Made by a program: the position numbers and the translations under genes. Below the pieces are notes generated by a model. The model was not told the DNA's origin and did not search any database. It was given only the letters and a program-made list of their open reading frames with translations. Positions 1 through 11,379 of a stretch of 64,000 bases of DNA are shown one piece after another; position 1 is the stretch's first letter, and each line of letters opens with the position of its first letter. Source of the DNA: Denticeps clupeoides (lineage: Eukaryota > Chordata > Actinopteri > Clupeiformes > Denticipitidae). The DNA is taken from assembly GCF_900700375.1 (NCBI RefSeq), contig NC_041713.1:23240964-23304963 (forward strand), written 5' to 3'.

Positions 1-2850
1 ACTGTAAATTATATATTTTATAGCCCCCTTATAAACCCTATAGCACCCCCCTCCCCTCCCTGACTCAAAGCCAGCTTTACATGCATAAGAAAGGCTAGAT
101 ACCAGGCATTTAAAGAAAAAAAAGGACTATGGAGCTGGAAGTTTTTTGGTCCTGCAAACAAAAGAAACACAAAAAGTAAAAGAAAACAAACAGACAAACA
201 ATTAAATAAGAAGGGAATCAAACTATAAATGTATGTGAAAAAAGCGGAGGAAGGGCCCCCACACCTGTTGAAATTTCAAGTCTGAATAACGGATTGAGTA
301 GTGAATCTTCTCCAGGGACAAACAGGAAACAATATCTCTGAGCCACTGGGCGTGAGTGGGTGACGTGGAATCCTTCCACTTGAATAAAAGAGAACGCCTG
401 GCCAGGAGTGTCACAAAAGATAACAAACGCTGTTTAGCTGGAGTTAGACACTTATCTTCCTCTTCAGTGATACCAAAAAGAGCGATCAGAGGGTCTGGTT
501 CAAGGTTGCATTTCAGTATGTACGACAAGGTTTTAAAAAAGTCCCTCCAGAATTTTTCCAAATTTGGGCATGTCCAATACAAAAAGAGACGCCTCTCCGC
601 TTTTACATTTATCACAGCTAGGATCAATGTCTGGGTAGAAACGGGAGAGTTTAAGTTTGGAGAAATGAGCCCTGTGTACAACCCTAAACTGTAATAAAGA
701 GTGGCGGGCACATAAGGACAAGCAAGTATCATCTGAAAGTGACAAATTTAAATCTTTCTCCCAAGCAGTTTTAATTTTACACAAAGGGGTGTAACTCGAA
801 CCCATCAATCCACCATAAATAGTGGATATTAGGCCTTTATGCAGCGGGATCAAACAGAGGAGATTATCTAGGATGTTTACAGCAGGCGCCTCAGGGAAAT
901 TTGGTATTAAAGAGTCAATGAAGTGTCTTACTTGCAGGTATCTGAAAAAATGAGAATTGGTTAGGTTAAACCTTTCAGAAAGCTGTTCAAACGATGCAAA
1001 CCTATGGTCAACAAACAGATCTTTGCAAAGATCTGCCCTATTGTACTATTCCTGAAACACTGAATCATGTAGAGAAGGTTGGAAGAGATGGTTAGAGACG
1101 ATAGGACTGGACAGAGAGAAGTTCAGAAGACCGTTTTGCTTTCTAAACTGAGCCCATACTCTCAAGGTATGCCTAATAACTGAATTGTTGATTGGTTTAA
1201 TTGAGGAGATGGGTAGTGCAGATCCAAGGAGTGCAGAGACAGAGAGATTTTGGGAATAGATTTGGGAATAAAAACAGGTACAGACTGGAAAAGATATAAA
1301 AATTTAGAAAGAGTACTCATTTTAACTGCATTAATACAGACATGGAGAGTGGTGACCATTGTCCAAAGTCCTTTTTTGTTTGGCTCAACAACCTAATGAA
1401 ATTTTCTTTAAAAAGGTGTAAGGTGTAATCCTTGTAATTGTAATACTGAGATAGGTAAACTGATTTTTCACTATTTTGAAAGGACAATTGTGCATACTAG
1501 TTGTTAGTGCTATATTATTTAGCAGAAAGAGTTCACTTATATCCTGAAAAATAGCTAAATTCTTTGAGCAATGACAGCACAGGTGGCAGGGAGGAGATTG
1601 GATTTGATATAAAAAGTAGAAGATCATCTTTATGTTCTTCTCCCTGCCTCCAAATCCCAGATATATCTCTACACCTGCAGAATGCAATTGCTAGTGGCTC
1701 AATGGCCAGATTAAAGAGTAATGGGCTAAGAGGACACCCCTGGTGTCCCCGCAGAAGACCGAATGGTTGAGACTGCTGAGACATTTGTCAATGGTTGAGA
1801 CATTTGTCAGAACTGAGGCAATGGGGCGTAAATATAATAATTTATCCCAAGTGATAAAACTTGGGCCAAAATAGAATTTTTCTAAAACCCTAAATAAATA
1901 CTCCCATTCCAAATTATAAAAAGCCTTTTCAGCATCCAAAGACAGGACACACTCAGGGATCCCCTCTGATGGTGTGTACAGGATATCCATAAGGCATCGA
2001 ATGTTAAAATAAGAATAGCGATTTTTTCTTTTTTAGAGAGATTGGTCTATATGAAGAGCACTCTGTTGGGTCTTTATCTCTCTTTACTATGAGGGTGATG
2101 CGAGCCTCATTAAATGACGCGGGCAGCTTACCTTGCTTAAAAGATTCAGATAAAACCAAAGCTAATTGTGGTGCAAGGTATGAGGAGAACGATTTAAAAA
2201 ACTCTGCAGGGACCCAGGGATTTACCAGATTGCAATGATGAGATGGCTGAAATTATTTCCTCTTGTGATATGGGCCCTTCTAATCTTAATCTAGAATCAG
2301 GGGACAGTGTTGGGATATCTAGTTGAGTCAAGAACTATGGTCCTTTGGGAACTCAGAAGAATATAATAGAGAATAAAAATTCCTGAATGCATGATTAATT
2401 TTAGAATGATCGGTAGTAATGGTACCATCCTCCATTCGAATTTTTGTGATGTGTTACAAAATGTGGTAAAATCCTCTTAACTGACTAGCTAAAAGTTTCC
2501 CAGATTTGTCACCATGAATGTAAAATTGGCTCCTATTCTTTAATAATTGACGTTTACATGTGTTGAGATAAGTTCAAACTTACTTTGCTACACGTGTTTT
2601 ATACATATCTGGGTTTTTAAATCAGCGTACTGCTGATCAATTTCTTTAATTTGGTTGGTCAGATCTTTTCGCTCTTTATATATCTTCCTTTTCATTTTTG
2701 CAGTGTATGAAATTATCTGTCCCCTGAGGTTGGCTTTCAGAGCATCCCAAATAATTAAACATGAAACTTCAGGTGTTTCATTTGTGTTTAAGAAAAAACT
2801 ATCTTGTCTTCCATAAATTTAACAAAATCTTTCTCCCAAGCACTTCATCT
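1..2850 (-). mobile_element. L1-type LINE, 5'-truncated and decayed
   Basis: Read on the minus strand, this is the 3' part of a teleost L1 retrotransposon. From 2800 down to 2580 it encodes the linker between endonuclease and reverse transcriptase (ALKANLRGQIISYTAKMKRK-like). From 1990 to 1690 comes the RT finger region (LSLDAEKAFYNLEWEYLF) and from 1784 to 1533 the RT core, with GHQGCPLSPLLFNLAIEPLA followed by the DDLLLFI catalytic box. From 732 to 223 lies the C-terminal region with FLYWTCPNLEKFW and PLIALFGI. These pieces sit in different frames, so the copy is dead. The endonuclease and ORF1 are absent, which suggests 5' truncation near 2850. The 3' end may be cut by the window edge. Family is confident, limits are approximate. 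Confidence 0.85.
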
Positions 2851-3600
2851 AAAGAACCAAACACCACAAAGCAAGAACACCGCAAGGTCCAAAACCTACC
2901 AACCACAGAACAGCCCAAATAACAGCCAGGGTGGCAGGAGCAGTGCGGTTTATTTCGGCTCCCAGCTTCTCCAGCCGTCTCATCCTCCTTATATACACTT
3001 TGACCTCTGGACTGGGTGGAGAGATCCACAGGGCGAAGTCGACCCTCTAGGAAAAGGAAATGAGAAACATCCACACCGCATACAGTCTAACTCCACAAAA
3101 ATCACGGGACGTAGCACAAGGCACTTCACTCCACTCCCCTAAACCCGAACTGTGACTTTCCACAGCAGGCAGCAGACCCCCTCCCACGCCTCTTATGTTC
3201 AGAGCATATCTCTACTACATTCCTACAACAGCAGTGAACTTGAACTTGAACTCCTGGTTTGGTGAGGATTTCCCTGATGCCCTGTGTGGTCCGACACCTT
3301 TATAATTCTGTACTGTAGCATTAATCTACAGTTTCTGTTTTTGATCAGTCAACATGTGCATCAGTCAGTCTGGGCTTCCCATGATGCTGTTGCTGATTCA
3401 CCACGTTGTTAGATCCTGACATTACACAACCGAGCAGGAACATTCCACAAGAACGCCGTTTTGGTTACAAAAGCATCTGTTTTAGTTCATTTACAGCGAA
3501 TCGAGCAGCCATGGCGGTAAATATGCCGACCTAAGTGGTAAATATTCGGTGGACCACGTGACTGGCGGTCGCGCGCTTGTTTGGCTCGTTGCTGTGATAC
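2851..3600. other. Intergenic stretch upstream of odad4
   Basis: No coding region is recognised between the L1 remnant and odad4. The last 120 bases become CpG-rich (several GCGCG runs near 3570-3630), as expected for the promoter of a broadly expressed ciliary gene. A GTTGCTGTGATAC stretch at 3588-3600 is a weak match, on either strand, to the X-box bound by RFX factors at ciliary genes. The short open frames here look accidental. Confidence 0.45.
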
Positions 3601-3693
3601 CGCGCGTGCTCGTTGCGCGTCTCCGCTTGTTTGTGGGCAGAAGAACTTGTGCGTGGAAATAACGTGACAACTGACAATAACGCGACAGATAAA

Positions 3694-6600
3694 ATGACAG
3701 ACGCGAAAAGCACATTCTTCAGCTACGTGGCCGAGGGCGACCAGTTCTACCAGAAAGGCGAATTCTCCAGGGCGACGGAGAGTTACAGCACGGTGCGGAA
3801 ACGTTCCTTCTACGTGTTCTCAACATTGAAGCAACGTTTAGAGTACAGCAGAGCTGTGTTCTCCTCACAGGCGCTGGCGCAGCAGCCGCAGGAGAAGAAC
3901 TGCCTGGTCGCCAGGTCCAGGTGCTACGTGAAGATGGGCGACTCGGCGAAAGCGCTCCAGGACGCAGAAGCGTCGCTGCAAGAGGACAAGACTTTCTTCC
4001 GGGTAAAACGGAGCATATTCCTTCCATCAAGAACACCATCTTTTACATTTAGTCTTTGTAAGAGTTAATTCTACTCAAGTTAGTGTCAAAATGAACAATG
4101 AAATGGGATCAATTCACACTTTTAGAGTAATATGATTACATTTTTTGTCCAAATTTATTTAAAAAATAAGACTCTAATGTGTAATGATATATCTTTTTTT
4201 ATTTCCCTGTAGTGTTTATTTCTTTAATTATTTATTACATATTTATCAATTGATGCTTTATTACTAAATGCATGTGATCAAACTGATATTATGTAGCTAT
4301 TGGACAACATCATTACTCCGATGAGTAAATGCTGCTTGACATCAGTGAAACTGTAATACACTTGCAGCGTGTCGGGAGGACCGGGTTGGGTCAAGTTCTT
4401 TAATTATCAGAACTTCTGCCTAACGGTGAATGCGCCCCTACAGAAGTGGTACTAATGGCACACTGTGTAAAGGTGAATCTTTGCTGCGCATCTGCACAAC
4501 CTTACACTGACATTAAACTCCTCACAGAGTTGTAAATACTCCATCTAGGTTAAAACGGGTTTACTCTGATATACTGACCCTCCATTGTTTACGGTGTATG
4601 CAGTGTGTGGGTCATGCGCTTTCTGCTCTTGTGCAGGGTTTGTACCAGAAAGCAGAAGCACTGTACGCTATGGGAGAGTTTGAGTTTGCGCTGGTTTATT
4701 ACCACCGAGGATATAAACTGCGGCCTGAGCTGCATGAGTTCCGATGGGGCATTCAGAAGGCGCAAGAGGCCATTTACAACTGTGTGGGCAGTGAGTAAAA
4801 CAGACTCCTTTCTAAATCCTTTAATACAGAACAAATTCAGCTTCTGTCTCTCTTCACATCAAATTTAGGCCCGTCTGGTGTCAAACTGGAAAAGAAAGGT
4901 GACCTCTCCTTCTTAAACGAACAAGTGAGTACAAGGAAAGAGAAACCATGCGGTGTATGCGGCAAAATGGAAGTTAAAAACTTTAAACGGTCACATTCAT
5001 TTGGGACAAAGGAAAAAATCCATGAGCATTTTAACTATGAGTTACATTAAAATCTGAAACAATAAGGGCTGATACTTGTAATCAGTTCTATAGTACTGTT
5101 CTGTAGTACAGTAGTCTAGTATCACATATATCGCTCTTTCAGATACAATCCAGGATAGGCAGGATAGACATAGAGAGGGTGCAATTCTAGGAACAAACGT
5201 GATCCACTAATCTAGACTGTAAAGAACCTGGTAGTCCGAGGTGTGGTCCTGAGATTCAACGGTCATCATTACAGTTGTGGAGGACTGACCGTTTTCAATG
5301 ACCTGTCACCATATAAGATGCTTTTTTTTAATCAATGTCAGGTACAAAAGGAACAATCAAAAGCTATTCCTCCAGGGAAGAAAGTACAACAGCCACACAG
5401 ACAGAAGACGCCTAGCACGGAGAGAACAAGCAGGCAGCTGCTGGGTGAGCTGTACAGTGACAAGGAGTACCTGGAGAAACTCCTCAAGAATCAGGGTGGG
5501 TCCACTGTCTGAAGATTTAGCTGTCTGAGGATATCATCATCATCGTTTTTATTCATTTCTGTATGTGTGTGTGCATGTAAATGTGTAGATGTTGTAAAAA
5601 GAAAAACTCGGAGCGGAGATCATTTACAGGAGCTCATCATGGGCTATGTCTCGTATCTGGACACATGTACCGAGTTCTGGCAGCAGCAGAGACCCATCTA
5701 CGCACATCAGCGGGAGAGGAAACTCCTCCAGCAGCACTGGAGTCGCAGCTCTCCTCCCTCAGACTACATGGACTACATCCTCAGCAGCTTCCAGGACATC
5801 GATGCAGGTAAAAATGTTTAGTCCAGGCTGAGACTGAATGCAGAGTAGTCCCAGACTCCCTCTAACGATCACTGTTAATCACTGCTGCAGCGAGTGGTCT
5901 GTTAATTCCCATGTATTCCCACTTTCATTTTCAGCGTTAAGTGTAGGCAATGCCACTGGTAGCTTGAAGAAGGCTCGTGAAGTTCTGAAAAAAGTGCAGG
6001 GCTTTTCCGAAGGGGACTTGCCCCAAAAGAGTGAAGTGCTGGGCAGCATATATAGCTGCATAGGTAAGTCTGGAGGGAATCAAACATGTATTACAACATA
6101 CATTTAACAATAAATACTGATGCCTGGAGCACTTTCTGTTTTTTTTTTTTTAAATCAAGGCAACGCTTTAATGGATTTGGGACAGATGGATGAGGCTCTG
6201 GAGAACCACCAGAAAGACATGGAACTGGCTGAACAATGGTGAGGGTGAATATGGTGTGGAATATTTAGTCAATAAAAAAAAGCAATACCATATACCAAAA
6301 TTCAAATCCCACTTACTACCACTGTGTCCCTGATCAAGACACTTAACCCTGATAAATGCCGTAAATGTAAATGAAACTGTAACGCTACACTCTTTTTCAA
6401 GCCACTCCAGGACTATAGACAGGCTATTACATGCTGTAATACAGAATTAGCAATAGCATCCCAACATTAATAGAGTGCATAGGAACATATTAGTTCCTTA
6501 TAATCACACCATATTAATGTCTGAGTAGCACTGACCGCCAAATAGTACCATTATTGAGTATGTAAAAATGTTTGATCAGCTTTGCTATTTTCCAGTCTAA

Positions 6601-7289
6601 ACATAGATGGAAAGTCCAGGGCCCTGGTCAACATTGGTCGCCTATATGCCTGCACTGGCCAGTTCACGCAGGCCATAAAATTGTGAGTCCCTTTCTTTCA
6701 GGGTTCTTATTTTTCAAGGCTTGCTGATTTGTTTGTTAGTTTTAATCCATCAGCAGCATGAAACTCAGCAGTGGCCGTTTGATTTCTGGTTAGCTGGGAG
6801 ACGAGTGTCCCTCTCACTGAAGGGGGGCTGGACAAAGCCTGGCTTTTCCATGAGATTGGATGGTGTCACCTGGAACTCAGGCAACATGCTGAAGCCTGGG
6901 ACTACAGTCGCCGTCTGCTCACTGCTTCGCAGGAGATTTGTGATGAGCTGTGGCAGCTCAACGCTTATGTGCTTATGGGTCAGGCTGAATGTAAGTACGA
7001 ACTAAATGACACATAATACCAAATCAGTCCTGATCATGCTGCCATTTTCCTTGATCCCCTGTCTGACCTGTGCTGCAGTAAAGATGGGAAGCTACAAGTC
7101 CAGCATCTTCCACTTTGAGGAGGCGCTACAACGAGCCAGACTCCTGCAGAATGATGCTGCTGAAGAAGCCATTCAGAAGGTCAGCCACTCTGCTTTTTAT
7201 CTCAGGGTACCTGGGAAATCTCTCTCATGCCCTTTTTAATTTGTGTTTTCCAGGCTCTTCAGGAGGCCAGACAACACATCAGTCCCTGA
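3694..7289 (+). CDS. odad4: Outer dynein arm docking complex subunit 4 (TTC25), complete
   Basis: TPR protein that helps anchor outer dynein arms to ciliary doublet microtubules. Twelve exons join in phase into 480 codons plus stop: 3694-3792, 3871-4002, 4637-4790, 4869-4924, 5342-5495, 5589-5807, 5935-6063, 6160-6238, 6596-6682, 6794-6990, 7079-7179, 7254-7289. All introns are GT-AG and the total, 1443 nt, is a multiple of three. The start MTDAKSTFF is followed by a TPR block (FSYVAEGDQFYQKGEFSRA, then NCLVARSRCYVKMGDSAKAL and GLYQKAEALYAMGEFEFAL), a linker, and a second TPR set (NALMDLGQMDEAL, ALVNIGRLYACTGQFTQA, AWLFHEIGWCHLEL). This matches the family from memory. The protein is shorter than the human one, which has a long extra tail. 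Intron 8 holds SINE scraps. The gene is probably cilia-regulated. Confidence 0.95.
6298..6440 (+). repeat. SINE family A scrap plus fragment of interspersed family R1
   Basis: Bases 6298-6375 match the middle and tail of the tRNA-derived SINE described at 25648 (box-B like TCAAATCCCACTTACTACC, then the AAATGCCGTAAATGTAAATG tail), with the segment between deleted. The next 30 bases (CTCCAGGACTATAGACAGGC) match one end of the R1 repeat found at 7500, 29633 and 45003. Both lie in odad4 intron 8. Confidence 0.6.
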
Positions 7290-7373
7290 GTATCCAGTAA
7301 AGAGAGTCCAGATAGATGGGTCTGTGTTTCTGACCCGTTCAGAGCAATTCCTGATATTTATCTGCATGTTCTT

Positions 7374-7379
7374 ATTAAA
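7374..7379 (+). terminator. Poly(A) signal of odad4
   Basis: ATTAAA lies 85 bases after the stop codon. It is followed within 25 bases by a GT-rich run (GTGTGTACCAGGTGTGTGTG), the usual downstream element. Confidence 0.6.
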
Positions 7380-7497
7380 CAAGTGTGTACCAGGTGTGTG
7401 TGTTTATGAGTGTGTTGCTTGAATAACACATTCCCAGAGAAACGTCTGTAAGTCTCACTCAGTCTGTCCCATGACATGAAAATTTCATGTGAGATTA

Positions 7498-8075
7498 TTT
7501 AATACGAGTTCCCCCAGACTGTCTATGGTCCTGCAGTGGCTAGAAATGGTGATAGGTGTAAAGAGAGCTTTGCTCATTCTGCTTCACCATTCAGAGAGCG
7601 GCAGCTCAGATAGTTGGATCTGGAATTTGTCCTTATAAGGGGAAAGGTTACCTCCCATTTCTCATGCTATTTTTCGGCCAGAGAATTTCTCACCTGTCCC
7701 AAAAACATTATCTCCACCGACCGTCATGGCTTCCAAATGTTTGAAGCATTGCAGTTGCTTGGTGATTGGATGTATAAATGAGCACTTTTTTTTTTTTAGT
7801 TCCGTCTGCATTTTTTTCCTGTCTAAAGAGACTCTGCACCAAACACTAAGTGTTAATGACGTCATTTCTGCGAATGCCCCCCTCAACTTCTATAGGCCGC
7901 TCTCCTCCTTGTCCCGCCTCTATCCTCCTCATTAGCATTTAAAGCTACAGACACCGAAACGGCAAGTCCTGTGAAAATCTCATTGTGGATCAAAGTGGCT
8001 GTAATTCTGCATCAGGGCTGAATTTTGGAAAGAGACTTCAGATACAGTATTAGGGGACCAACAAGCCCAACAAAA
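7498..8075 (+). repeat. Interspersed repeat family R1, longest copy
   Basis: This stretch recurs inverted in mapk3 intron 2 (29633-30030) and in direct orientation in ypel3 intron 3 (45003-45325). Shared landmarks are TAATACGAGTTCCCCC at one end, AGAGAGCGGCAGCTCAGAT in the middle, and GTATTAGGGGACCAACAAG at the other end. No terminal inverted repeats, tRNA-like head or coding capacity were seen, so the class is unknown; a non-autonomous DNA element is one possibility. This copy is longer than the others and carries extra internal sequence. Confidence 0.7.
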
Positions 8076-8640
8076 AAAAAATGTTCATTTTTATTCGGTA
8101 TGTCTCAGTTAGGGGTTAAATCCTACTGAGGCTCCATTTGAAGATTGACTGTGTCACATCTTTTTCCTCCTTCAGCTGCTCCCATTGTCCTATTGTCCAC
8201 ACAATAATTGATTTGGCAAATGTTACACTAAACAAATGTCATCCATCACCAACCCCAGCTCACGTGACCTAAAGCTCACAACCATACAAACACCACCAAC
8301 TCCAGTCCCCTACACAAGTCCAAAATGGTCAGTGAAGTGAAGGCTTCTGGGTACCACTGGATTCCATTACTGTGATAAGCAGGTGGTTTAGTGATTCAGT
8401 AATCACTTGAACTAGTGTGACTAGTGAACATTTGGCCCTCTCTTCATAACATGTTCACTGAAACCTGTGAATACTAGTGTCACACAAGTTCAATGTCATG
8501 CTAGTTGACTGCATGCAATGAAGCTGGCTGCCTATAAACATAGATATATTGTTGTGTTATATGATATATTTATTCTTGTAGATATTGAATCATACCTCCA
8601 TGCATCTTCTGACAGCTGGAGTGAAACATCTCTTTTATGG
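8076..8640 (+). other. Intergenic stretch with no recognised gene
   Basis: Between the R1 repeat and the first dnajc7 piece I see only low-information AT-rich sequence with a loose inverted pattern of CACTAGTGTGAC-like words near 8400-8500. No exon of the missing 5' half of dnajc7 is visible. Confidence 0.4.
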
Positions 8641-9055
8641 GTTAAACTATCTGCGTTACTGGGCCGCTTCGCAGAGGCGCAGTCTGTGGCCAGGTGAGGC
8701 GGAGTCTGCGGGGGTTAATGGTGGCAGAGGGAGCGGAAACTGAGCTTTTTCTTTCTGCGCAGTGATATCTTGCGGATGGACTCGACCAATGGCGACGCTC
8801 TTAATGTCCGAGGCCTGTGCTTGTACTATGAAGACTGTATCGATAAAGCGGTACAGTTCTTCATTCAAGCGCTGCGCATGGCGCCAGACCATGAGAAAGC
8901 TCGGCTGGCATGCAGGGTAAGTCAAGCCCCTCGGTCAGCTGGGTGCTGTAGCTGCGTACACAGATTTATAATAACCGGGAAGGCGGCAGTGGACCCAATA
9001 AAACGGCATGTGCTGTGTATTCCGGTACCTTTCGTTCCGTAATAGCAAGAACAGA

Positions 9056-9140
9056 CATTTACATTTACGCCATTTGGCAGACGCCCTTATCCAGAGCGAC
9101 TTACAACATGCTTCCAAGTTACCATCGATGAAGCGATCAA
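9056..9140 (-). repeat. Retroelement 3' tail fragment in the dnajc7 gap
   Basis: It begins with the tail consensus TTTACGCCATTTGGCAGACG..CCAGAGCGACTTACAA and continues with AAGTTACCATCGATGAAG, a sequence shared with the insertion at 23721-23858. The tail is in antisense orientation. It is the kind of 3' end carried by L2-like LINEs and their SINEs in this window. Confidence 0.6.
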
Positions 9141-9194
9141 TTCTGGTTCACACACACACGCGCACACACACACACACACACACACACAGGGCTG

Positions 9195-9342
9195 ATAGTA
9201 TTCCAAACCCTGGTCCTGGAGGAACTTCTGCCAACCCGCATATCTTCACAATCTACCCCACTCATTAATAGGCCATTAAGTAACACCTGAGCGTAATTCA
9301 GGTAGGTTGTTCCTCCAGGACCAGGGTTGGGAAACACTGCAC
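9195..9342. repeat. Small palindromic element (MITE-like)
   Basis: AACCCTGGTCCTGGAGGAAC at about 9205 is matched by its perfect reverse complement at about 9308, enclosing roughly 85 bases. It resembles the short foldback repeats common in teleost genomes. It follows a (CA)n run at 9153-9188 and lies where the central dnajc7 exons should be. Confidence 0.6.
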
Positions 9343-9948
9343 TAGCCAATCAAAAAAAAAAAATAGGGAAGGGGCGGGCCCTGGTTCTGATATAGATCCA
9401 GCAGTTACTCCGTGTGCGAATGTGTTTTGTGTTTCCACCACTATCAGCCCTGAGCACACAATCATAATAATGATATGAACAAAATACCATTCCTGATAAA
9501 TAAAGTAGCCATTCCTGTATATGTAAATTTCTTCTTCTTCCCAGACCGCCACAGTGGGGCGAGTGCAGAGGTCCAGAAGGAAGAGGAGAAGAAGTTTAAA
9601 GAGGTGGGTGAGGCCTTCACTGTGCTCTCTGACCCAAAGAAAAAGTCCCGCTATGACAGCGGCCATGACCTGGAAGATGATGGAGGCATGGAAGGTTTGT
9701 GATCTGCTTAATGTTCCACACGCAATTAGGAGACTGATTACTACATCGTGTGTGATTTATTTGCAGACTTTGATGCCAATAACATCTTCAAAGCCTTCTT
9801 TGGAGGACCAGGCGGATTTAGCTTTGAAGGTTTGTGATGTCCCTGCTCTACACTGGTGTTTGTGACTGACTGATGTTCATTGTGGCTGATCTTTGTTTTT
9901 GCCGTTATAGCGTCTGGACCTGGCAACTACTTTTTCCAATTTGGCTAA

Positions 9949-10640
9949 ATGGGAACTCTGTTCACAGTATGCAGTAGTCACATCTTCAACTGGACCCTCT
10001 TCTGACCACAGCTCCCCCCCTCAGGCATCTCGAGCTTTCAAGTGGCCGCCCTGCACCACTTAGCAAATGCATTTGCATGAAAACCAGCCAGAGAATGAAC
10101 CTGAAATGCGTACTGTCTCTTTTTTTTTTTTTTTTTTTTTGTCATTTTACATTCAGGTTTGTCAGATCACTTCCATAAACATGAGACAGAGAAGACAGAC
10201 AGACAAACCTCTCCGTCGTGGAACCAAAGCCTTTATTATCCAGCATGTGTCTATGGCCTACAGCAGTGGCGCACATGTTGGCCCTGGGCTGGGACTCTGT
10301 GCACAATGCTGTTCTCTCCCTCCCTGCCCACCTGTCATGATGGGGTACAGAAATTCATGACCTTCATCATTTGATACACCTCACGGGCGGCTTTTAAGAA
10401 GCGAGACTACTGCGTACAGACGTACACAGGATGTGATGCAGGGTGGAGGATGCACAAAAGGCTTGATTATGATTATGATGATGATCAATGTTGCCATTCA
10501 GCATTTGCTGCATTGTACATTTTACTGGAATGTAAAGTGTTGATTTGTGTTGTTAGTCAAGGACTGTTTTCCCATTTAAAACGTTCTTTTAAAATAAATA
10601 TTTATTGTAGAGTTACAAACCAGATGGGGTGCTTCTCCGA
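9949..10640 (+). other. Likely 3' untranslated region of dnajc7
   Basis: The region after the stop contains a T-tract at 10122-10140 but no repeat core or gene. An AATAAA at 10593-10598 is a plausible poly(A) signal. A (CA)n microsatellite follows at 10642-10671. Confidence 0.4.
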
Positions 10641-10854
10641 GACACACACACACACACACACACACACACAGCATGGGATCAGCACACCAGACTAGTCACT
10701 CAGATCTGGACCATCTATATGTTGCGGAGTCTTGTTGACATAAAGAATTCTTGATGGAGGTAGAATCTGTATAAAATCTGCTGAGACAGAGACCCCTGGC
10801 TCCCCTGCTGGATCGTTAATTAGTCCTGAAATCAGTCGGATAACCAATAAATCA

Positions 10855-10997
10855 ATGAATCAGAAGAACCAGGTTTAAACCCCACTTGTATCCCTGTGCA
10901 AGACACTTGACCCTGAGTGTCTCCTGTCCCTGTCACTACTGATTGTAAGGCGCTCTGCACAAGGTAGTCTGGTAAAATGCCATACAATTAAAATGCC
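10855..10997 (+). repeat. SINE family A, 5'-truncated copy
   Basis: It matches the family from the second promoter box onward (CCAGGTTTAAACCCCACTTG, CAAGACACTTGACCCTGAG, CACTACTGATTGTAAGGCGC), but the tail is diverged. Old copy. Confidence 0.7.
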
Positions 10998-10999
10998 TC

Positions 11000-11379
11000 T
11001 GCAACTCTGGTGGAAGTTTCCAGAGTTTCTAAATCTCCCAGAAATGTCAGTTGCACTTGACGTGTGTCTACAGTACGTGCGCATTACTTGCGGCTCGACA
11101 AAATGCTTTCGCTCGCCAACAAGTTTTTAACGTCATTGTGGCCCTGTCCCTTTGGCTATATTATGAGCGAGCGGACATTTTTGACACAACCATGGTCAGA
11201 GACTGCGGGTAAAAATAGATCCCTTTGCAACAATGGTCTACCTTGTATGTTGTTTCGATATTCGATGTGTAATGTTCACGTTCATGCCTAAGCAGCCATT
11301 TATATATTTCTTTTTAACTGTGTGTGTCTGACATTAATGTGGGTTCAGCTGATGCCACTATTTGTCAGGTCCTCATTTA
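11000..11379. other. Unassigned intergenic stretch
   Basis: The only open frame is 75 codons at 11064-11291, with no recognisable motif. I see no exon, repeat core or RNA gene here. Confidence 0.35.

Larger units (their letters stand above)
8648..9948 (+). pseudogene. dnajc7: dnajc7 (TPR and J-domain co-chaperone), partial copy lacking 5' half and centre
   Basis: DNAJC7 (TPR2) passes clients between Hsp70 and Hsp90. Five exon pieces are recognisable: the end of a TPR exon at about 8648-8693 (LGRFAEAQSVA), a full TPR exon at 8763-8916 ([20 protein letters not shown], ending [10 protein letters not shown]), the J-domain end at 9545-9694 ([19 protein letters not shown]), then 9767-9829 ([20 protein letters not shown]) and 9911-9948 (ASGPGNYFFQFG, stop). 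Splice sites are intact and substitutions are few. All 5' exons and roughly 160 residues between the second and third piece are missing, including the HPD-bearing start of the J domain. The second piece ends in phase 0 whereas the third needs phase 1, so direct splicing would go out of frame. Either a recent deletion killed the gene or the assembly is collapsed here. Its place beside odad4 suggests this is the native locus. Confidence 0.85.

Noticed and set aside
7290-8640. A cnp gene between odad4 and dnajc7, expected from mammalian order
   Set aside because: No CNPase-like exon is visible in the interval.
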